Positions 59,306-64,000 of a DNA stretch of 64,000 nt are shown here, piece by piece. The notes beneath the pieces were generated by a model, which did no database searches, was not told the origin of the DNA, and saw only the letters and a list, made by a program, of their open reading frames with translations. The stretch is from Mogibacterium timidum ATCC 33093. Lineage in GTDB: Bacteria; Bacillota; Clostridia; Peptostreptococcales; Anaerovoracaceae. Made by a program: the position numbers and the translations under genes. How positions within the stretch are numbered: the first letter of the stretch is position 1; every line of letters begins with the position of its first letter. The stretch is taken from the NCBI RefSeq assembly GCF_000525775.1, contig NZ_JALU01000029.1, positions 1-64,000 on the forward strand. Reading direction: 5' to 3'.

Positions 59306-59536
59306 ATGACATTATTAAAAATCATTTTAATAGCACTTGGTGCAACTTTTTCGATATTCGGTTACTTAATCTACTTTAAGAAAAAGTACAATCTTATTAA
59401 TGACTTTGAAGCTAACCACAAAGCTGGTAGGAAAACAGAATCTTATGCCAGGAAAGTTGGCTTGATTGAATTACTGCTTGGAATAGCTATGTTGTTGGTT
59501 GGCTTCTATTTGATTATTGCTACGCGAGGTACTTGA
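59306..59536 (+). CDS. Small DUF3784-like membrane protein
   Basis: A 76-residue protein with two helices (about 4-23 and 49-71) around a basic loop (FKKKYNLINDFEANHKAGR). The KKYNLI-x-(D/G) turn and two-helix layout resemble DUF3784. Role unknown; in this setting it could be a membrane immunity protein. The ribosome binding site is weak. Confidence 0.6.
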   Translation: MTLLKIILIALGATFSIFGYLIYFKKKYNLINDFEANHKAGRKTESYARKVGLIELLLGIAMLLVGFYLIIATRGT

Positions 59537-59668
59537 ATTTGTTAGTCTGCTTCTTTATTGAAGAACGATGAAACATATTCCGTTGCAATATCGTAAGGAC
59601 TTACTGAAGTAAATTCACAGTATTCAAATTTACATTGCAATTTATAATTCGATTTTGTGAGGAATAAG

Positions 59669-60010
59669 ATGGATTTTATATACGATAGAAACAGTAATAT
59701 CATTTTCAGCCTTCACGACAGTAAAGTAAATGAGATTAAATTTCATAATAAAAGATTGACATTAAAGCTCAATAAAATTTTTCAATATACAGAGGGCGAG
59801 GAGAGATCGTATTCGGGTGAGGTATTTTTTGAAAATTGCGATATAGATCTGTGCAATGTACTAATCTTTAATAAAACTTTAGGGGAAGGTCGTTTTAGCG
59901 GAAAGGCTATTGAATTACACCAATTTATGGATGACTATACAAACTCAGAGTTTGAAATAATCACTGAAGGATATTTTGGTAACACCACTACATACACAGG
60001 CTGGCTTTAG
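59669..60010 (+). CDS. Small hypothetical protein in the immunity array
   Basis: A 113-residue soluble protein, mostly predicted beta strands (NIIFSLHDSKVNEIKF, RLTLKLNKIFQYTEG, SEFEIITEGYFGNTTTYTGW). The opening words recall small beta-barrel immunity proteins, but I cannot assign a family. GAGG is six bases before ATG 59669; an in-frame GTG at 59657 is less well placed. Confidence 0.65.
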   Translation: MDFIYDRNSNIIFSLHDSKVNEIKFHNKRLTLKLNKIFQYTEGEERSYSGEVFFENCDIDLCNVLIFNKTLGEGRFSGKAIELHQFMDDYTNSEFEIITEGYFGNTTTYTGWL

Positions 60011-60132
60011 GAAGATGGAAAGAGCCCAGTATCCGCAATTATCTATATTTGGAATAGCGGAGATATGGTATATAGAACTGAGTAATAAATCCTTCACAAC
60101 TGCTAAAAAATAAATAAGAGGTAATATTCGTT

Positions 60133-60945
60133 ATGGCAATAGATGGTGTGAAAATTATAGATAGCGATACAGGGTATGATATCTATAACTATGTTATCGG
60201 GAGCTATAAGGACGGGGTGAGTGTAGATAAAATCGTCGAAACCATGCTAGCTGAAGAAAAAGACTCTTGCATCGATGATTTTTATTCCGAAATTTACTGG
60301 ACGGCGCTTGCTTATTCGCTATGGAAAATAGGACACCTGCCAGATGATGTAAAAGAGAAAACAATCGGAATCATCAAAAAAGGAGCGGATGAATTCTGGC
60401 TTGAAATAGACGGCAAGGCCTTAAAGCAAAGGCAAAAGAACCTGGATAAATTAGCAATACAATTAGAAAACGAAAATCCAAAGCCAATCAAAGTACCAAA
60501 GTCAAAGACTACAAGAAAACCCTACTTTCAAACAGGAGATGTTCTTGCGATAAAATTTGATGATGAGTATGGTGTTTGCTTTGTGTCCTCGGTGGATGAA
60601 GGACCAAGAAAAATAGAATACCACTTGGCATGTACACGATTACTGCAAAAAGAAAAACCTAGTATAGATGATTTTATAAACAGTGAAATTGCGTGTGGAA
60701 AACAGAATACATCATACTGCCTGAAGACAGACTGTTGGTTCAATCATAAAGAGCTAGGATTGATTATAGACAGATTTGAGAAGATTGGTCGAGTGGAATT
60801 GGAAGATTATGTATTAGGAATTCTCTCGCCTGCTTCCACATTGGAAGACATTTATAGTAAAATTTCCATAGACAAAAAGACTTCGAATCTTAAATTTAAA
60901 GATACATGGGAACTGATAAGGGGTTTTGAGGTTGATGAGATATAA
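60133..60945 (+). CDS. Unnamed two-domain immunity-like protein (paralogue A)
   Basis: A 270-residue cytoplasmic protein. The N-terminal half is helical and contains YWTALAYSLWKIGHLPDDVK; after a Lys/Pro-rich linker (ENPKPIKVPKSKTTRKPYF) a second domain begins with QTGDVLAIKFDDEYGVCFVSS. The protein at 62606-63502 shares this layout (FALAHCLWEVGHL, then KKEKPKKR linker, then NGAVMIFQYEDGLYGALIAV), so the two are distant paralogues. I know no established function; the place among SUKH and DUF6138-like genes suggests toxin immunity. AGAGGTAA precedes the ATG. Confidence 0.7.
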   Translation: MAIDGVKIIDSDTGYDIYNYVIGSYKDGVSVDKIVETMLAEEKDSCIDDFYSEIYWTALAYSLWKIGHLPDDVKEKTIGIIKKGADEFWLEIDGKALKQRQKNLDKLAIQLENENPKPIKVPKSKTTRKPYFQTGDVLAIKFDDEYGVCFVSSVDEGPRKIEYHLACTRLLQKEKPSIDDFINSEIACGKQNTSYCLKTDCWFNHKELGLIIDRFEKIGRVELEDYVLGILSPASTLEDIYSKISIDKKTSNLKFKDTWELIRGFEVDEI

Positions 60946-61014
60946 TTGAGTACTTGAAACAACGATAATAACTAGTTTTATTATATTTTAGAACATTTGG
61001 AAGGAACAAGATAA

Positions 61015-62181
61015 ATGGGCGATAAACCAACATACGTTGTCTTTGATGATGTTCTCAGAGATAAAAGCTTAAGAAAATATCTTGATATATGCATCAAGGA
61101 AATACATGAGGGAAAAGTTCGCTTGTCCCGCACAAGAGCAAAAGCAGGCTATCCTTCATGGCCATGCTTTAGAGTAGAAGGCAAAGAAATTTTAGTAGCT
61201 GCAGTTCTGGAATATTACTTGTACGATCTACAATGTTCAGGCTTTATAAGCAAAAGTGCGGAAGAATTTACGGATAAGATGAGAACTCTATGCGGCTGGC
61301 ACTGGGATGTTGACAGAGTGCTAAAGAACTGGATAGATAAGGTCGTAATAAATCCGTTTTTCTACGATGCAAGCGACAGTAAATATGAGCATAAGTGGGT
61401 GTTAAAACCGGAGAATCCGGGATATGCTCTATCTGAGGAGCATCTTAAGTTTGCATGCTTTATTGCAGTGTGTTTCACCAAATACGGACACAGCTTTGAT
61501 AAGAGTTTTACTAAAGAAATCTTTGATTTAGTCACGGCACTTGGAAGTAAACTTCCGGCGCAGATAAAGAAAAACGGCAGCGAATCAATACCAAAAGAAA
61601 TCGCAGAACGCAAGACGGAAGATTTTTCCTGCATTGCAAATGACGCCTTTGCCACTATAAAAATATCGGTAAAAAATGAGTCTGAGGAAAGCTATAGCAA
61701 AATTTTGGATTACTTGTGCGACTTGCTGGGGTTCGGATTTTCTCACAGCTATGCTATCGAGTTCAAAGGGCAAAGCAAAGTATATCTTCCAATCAAAAAG
61801 CTTCCAAAGAAAGGTGTAAACCGGCTCTTTGCTAACGCAATTCTTTACCCTAAGCTCCATGATAAAATTGAGCGATATGCTAAATTAGCGATGAATGAGT
61901 TTGAGTGGTATCTAAATCTGGATGGCGAATATTGTGCAATGCCGGGATCCTTTGCTGTATTTGCATTAGGAATATACGATGAAAAATATCACGAGCTTGT
62001 ATGCGATTATTTAGCCCTTTGTGACGGGGAACATCAAAGCATTCAAGGCGAATTTGTTCTTGCTTATATAGAAAAGTTTGGCTTCACAGAAAAAGGTCTT
62101 GAATTATATAAGCTGTGTGAGGAAAACATACAGGAACTACCAAAGAAGTTGGTTTCCTTATATAAAAAATCCGCGAGGTAA
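61015..62181 (+). CDS. DUF6138-like protein
   Basis: A 388-residue soluble, largely helical protein without signal peptide. The C-terminal part (MPGSFAVFALGIYDEKYHELVCDYLALCDGEHQSIQGEF) resembles DUF6138 as I remember it, a family found in Firmicutes immunity arrays. GGAAGGA lies before the ATG. AT-rich codon use like its neighbours. Family call from memory, so moderate. Confidence 0.62.
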   Translation: MGDKPTYVVFDDVLRDKSLRKYLDICIKEIHEGKVRLSRTRAKAGYPSWPCFRVEGKEILVAAVLEYYLYDLQCSGFISKSAEEFTDKMRTLCGWHWDVDRVLKNWIDKVVINPFFYDASDSKYEHKWVLKPENPGYALSEEHLKFACFIAVCFTKYGHSFDKSFTKEIFDLVTALGSKLPAQIKKNGSESIPKEIAERKTEDFSCIANDAFATIKISVKNESEESYSKILDYLCDLLGFGFSHSYAIEFKGQSKVYLPIKKLPKKGVNRLFANAILYPKLHDKIERYAKLAMNEFEWYLNLDGEYCAMPGSFAVFALGIYDEKYHELVCDYLALCDGEHQSIQGEFVLAYIEKFGFTEKGLELYKLCEENIQELPKKLVSLYKKSAR

Positions 62182-62183
62182 TT

Positions 62184-62536
62184 ATGAATAAAAGTAATGA
62201 AGTAATCAAGGAATTTTTGGTAAATCCACAAAATACAGAATACAGATCAGCTTTGGGAAAACTGAATTAAACAGGTACTTTATCAAAGTTGCACCTGAAA
62301 TTAAAATGTTCAATCTGCAGTATGACGTGGTTGAGTATTCAAAGCTCAAAAAACTAAATCCCGACGAATCGTTTTTTACTATAATCTCTTATCTTGAAAT
62401 AGAGAAGCGAGGAAAACGCTTAACAGAGCAAAGATACAAGGGAGAAATAGAGCTAAAGGAATATACTATGATCGGGTGCGTAGGTGGTGAGGATTGGCAG
62501 TGGGAAGCTTTACAAGCAATCATACAACGCCGATAG
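62184..62536 (+). pseudogene. Frameshifted small gene of the immunity array
   Basis: GAGGTAATT precedes ATG 62184. That frame gives MNKSNEVIKEFLVNPQNTEY and continues RSALGK, then LN and a stop at 62268. In another frame the sequence goes on without a break from the same point (TELNRYFIKVAPEIKMFNLQ) to a stop at 62536. Adding one A to the AAAA run at 62258-62261 would join both into one protein of about 117 residues. Either the gene is inactivated by a one-base deletion, or the run slips, or it is a sequence error. The joined product has no family I recognise; WQWEALQAIIQ is near its end. Confidence 0.7.
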
Positions 62537-62605
62537 ATAGCAAATCTTTAAATGCAAAAAAATGGCTCGAAATAATGTTTAAGCATGGATAGGGGGTAAA
62601 CGAAT

Positions 62606-63502
62606 ATGGGAACCTGGAGCGCAACAATATTTGGCAACGATACGTCTCTTGATATCAAAGATGAGTTTTATGAAAGATATAATCGCGGAGAAGAGCCAAA
62701 TAATATCAAGAGTGAGTTATCTTTAGATATCGATGACGATGATAGATTTAACGTGATGTTTGCCCTGGCACACTGCCTGTGGGAAGTAGGACATTTAGAC
62801 AATGGGTTTTTGTCTGATATAAAGAAAGCTATCGAATCTAAAGAGGACTTGGCTATTGCTGAAGAACTTGGTGCTGATGAAAATTTTCTAAAGAAGCGAG
62901 CTGCGTATTTAGAGAAATTCTTGGAGAAAATCAGTGTAAAAAAAGAGAAACCGAAGAAGAGGGTTGCTCCGCCTGTTCCTGTGGAGAGTAAATACAAGAA
63001 TGGTGCTGTGATGATATTTCAGTATGAAGACGGTTTATATGGCGCATTAATAGCGGTAGAAGGACGGTTTTGTGACAAGGAAACCTACTATCATTACCTA
63101 CAAACTGATATCAGGACATCATCTAAGCCGACAATTAAAGATGTGAAAAAAGCTAGGATTATCGATCCAAGTTTTCATAGTGCAGAATATAATTCTTTTC
63201 GTGATCCAGCATACTACTATTCCTTTGCATACTGTATTTCAGGGTATCTAAAGAATCTTGCTACTAAGAGATTTGAAAAGTATAACGATAGTGTTTTTGA
63301 TATTATTGGGTATCTGGCTGACTGGGGCTATTGCTGTAGCGGTTGCTACGATGCTTTTGATTTTTACAGACAAAAGACAAGTGACGAATTTAGATTGAGT
63401 GTCACTAAGGAATTGAGCAAAAGGTTTGACGAAAACCCGGATGTTCGCACAAGCATGAGTGTTGGTGAAATAGATCTGGAACTCAGAAATTCTAGGAGAT
63501 AA
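62606..63502 (+). CDS. Unnamed two-domain immunity-like protein (paralogue B)
   Basis: A 298-residue protein. It begins MGTWSATIFGNDTSLDIKDEF, a wording like the W-G-x-x-x-F-x-N-D-x-x-x-D start of DUF4259-like proteins. A helical domain with FALAHCLWEVGHLDNGF, a Lys/Pro linker (VKKEKPKKRVAPPVPVE) and a second domain (KNGAVMIFQYEDGLYGALIA) follow. Two cysteines in YCCSGCYDAF lie near the C-terminus. It is related in layout to the gene at 60133. AGGGGGT is suitably placed before the ATG. Probably an immunity protein by context. Confidence 0.7.
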   Translation: MGTWSATIFGNDTSLDIKDEFYERYNRGEEPNNIKSELSLDIDDDDRFNVMFALAHCLWEVGHLDNGFLSDIKKAIESKEDLAIAEELGADENFLKKRAAYLEKFLEKISVKKEKPKKRVAPPVPVESKYKNGAVMIFQYEDGLYGALIAVEGRFCDKETYYHYLQTDIRTSSKPTIKDVKKARIIDPSFHSAEYNSFRDPAYYYSFAYCISGYLKNLATKRFEKYNDSVFDIIGYLADWGYCCSGCYDAFDFYRQKTSDEFRLSVTKELSKRFDENPDVRTSMSVGEIDLELRNSRR

Positions 63503-63557
63503 TTCTCCATCTAAAAAAGGGTGGAAATAATGGGCAGTTATCGGAAAGGAGAAAGCT

Positions 63558-64000
63558 ATGCCGGAAGAGAAAAATCGTTTGAAGTTTAAAGCCATGAAAT
63601 GCGCTACTTGTTCAGCACCTGTTTATTATGATACTGCGAAAAATGGATTTTTTTGTTTGTACTGCAGAAAGCTAATGCCTTATGAAGGCGATGATGGCGT
63701 TGAGGAAACGTCCTTTCATCTCGATCACATCCCAGTTACTGTTGAAAATGAGCACTATTGCCTTGAGCATCTTGGTGATAGTCGTGACATGAGTTATGGA
63801 AAAGGGTGGAAGGCAGATAGGAACTGGCAATATATTATCAAACAAAAGTATCTCGATCACCAAAAAAGGCAAAACTATAGCACAAGAGAACTCCTGATTT
63901 ATAGTTGTCCTATGTGTGGTGCACAGGTCGAAGCTTTTGCTTCCCAAAATATTTGGCATTGTGATTACTGTCGCAATAAGTTTATTAAAGACGAGGTACT
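63558..64000 (+). CDS. Double zinc-ribbon protein, cut by the window end
   Basis: AAGGAGA precedes ATG 63558, and the frame stays open to the last base, so 147 residues are visible and the 3' end is missing. Two zinc ribbons are seen: CATCSAPVYYD...FFCLYCRK (about residues 15-40) and CPMCGAQVEAF...WHCDYCRNKF (about 117-140). The middle part is polar. Such ribbons occur at the N-terminus of many bacterial proteins, so the missing part may define the function. It lies 55 bases after paralogue B on the same strand and is probably part of the same array. Confidence 0.75.
   Translation, partial: MPEEKNRLKFKAMKCATCSAPVYYDTAKNGFFCLYCRKLMPYEGDDGVEETSFHLDHIPVTVENEHYCLEHLGDSRDMSYGKGWKADRNWQYIIKQKYLDHQKRQNYSTRELLIYSCPMCGAQVEAFASQNIWHCDYCRNKFIKDEV

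Overview
The window reads as a chromosomal segment of a low-to-middle GC, Gram-positive anaerobe of the Firmicutes (Eubacteriales). The reasons are strong AGGAGG-type ribosome binding sites, the argR-recN and ruvCAB-queA-tgt gene orders, a lysine riboswitch, membrane pyrophosphatase, indolepyruvate:ferredoxin oxidoreductase and phosphate butyryltransferase, and a 16S gene of clostridial type. I infer an amino-acid-fermenting member of Family XIII / Anaerovoracaceae (Mogibacterium-like). That placement comes from overall impression, not from an alignment.

Layout. 1-5.5 kb: two tandem fused ABC ATPase/FtsX-type permease genes. 5.6-10.5 kb: glnS behind a long leader hairpin, then an FHA-SEDS (FtsW/RodA) fusion and its penicillin-binding partner. 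10.6-12.8 kb: an NhaC-family transporter on the minus strand under a lysine riboswitch, so probably a lysine carrier. 13-18.5 kb: a pentapeptide-repeat protein, iorAB, a ptb-like acyltransferase and pgeF. 18.5-20.2 kb: a decayed sstT pseudogene and a small HdeD-like membrane protein. 20.2-26.4 kb: a complete rRNA operon with tandem promoters, 16S, tRNA-Ile, 23S, 5S, tRNA-Glu, tRNA-Leu and terminator.

26.6-34.1 kb: an AT-richer Tad/Flp pilus locus directly behind the rRNA operon. Its order is tadZ-like, tadA, tadB, tadC, a 53-residue pilin, tadE-like, tadG-like, a TadE-like protein with a duplicated Cys/His tail, and a DUF6382-like gene. No prepilin peptidase lies in the window. 34.3-35.2 kb: a DUF3793-DUF2325 pair. 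35.4-58.4 kb: housekeeping genes: secG, hppA, pheST, thiN, a DUF975-like membrane protein, a class A PBP, comEC-holA, argR-recN, ruvCAB, queA, tgt and rlmD.

58.7-64 kb: an accessory array of small AT-rich genes on one strand: SMI1/KNR4, DUF3784-like, DUF6138-like, two paralogues of one unnamed family, a frameshifted gene, and a zinc-ribbon gene cut by the window end. It looks like an orphan cluster of immunity genes of a polymorphic-toxin system with no toxin in view. This array and the Tad locus are the least conventional parts of the window.
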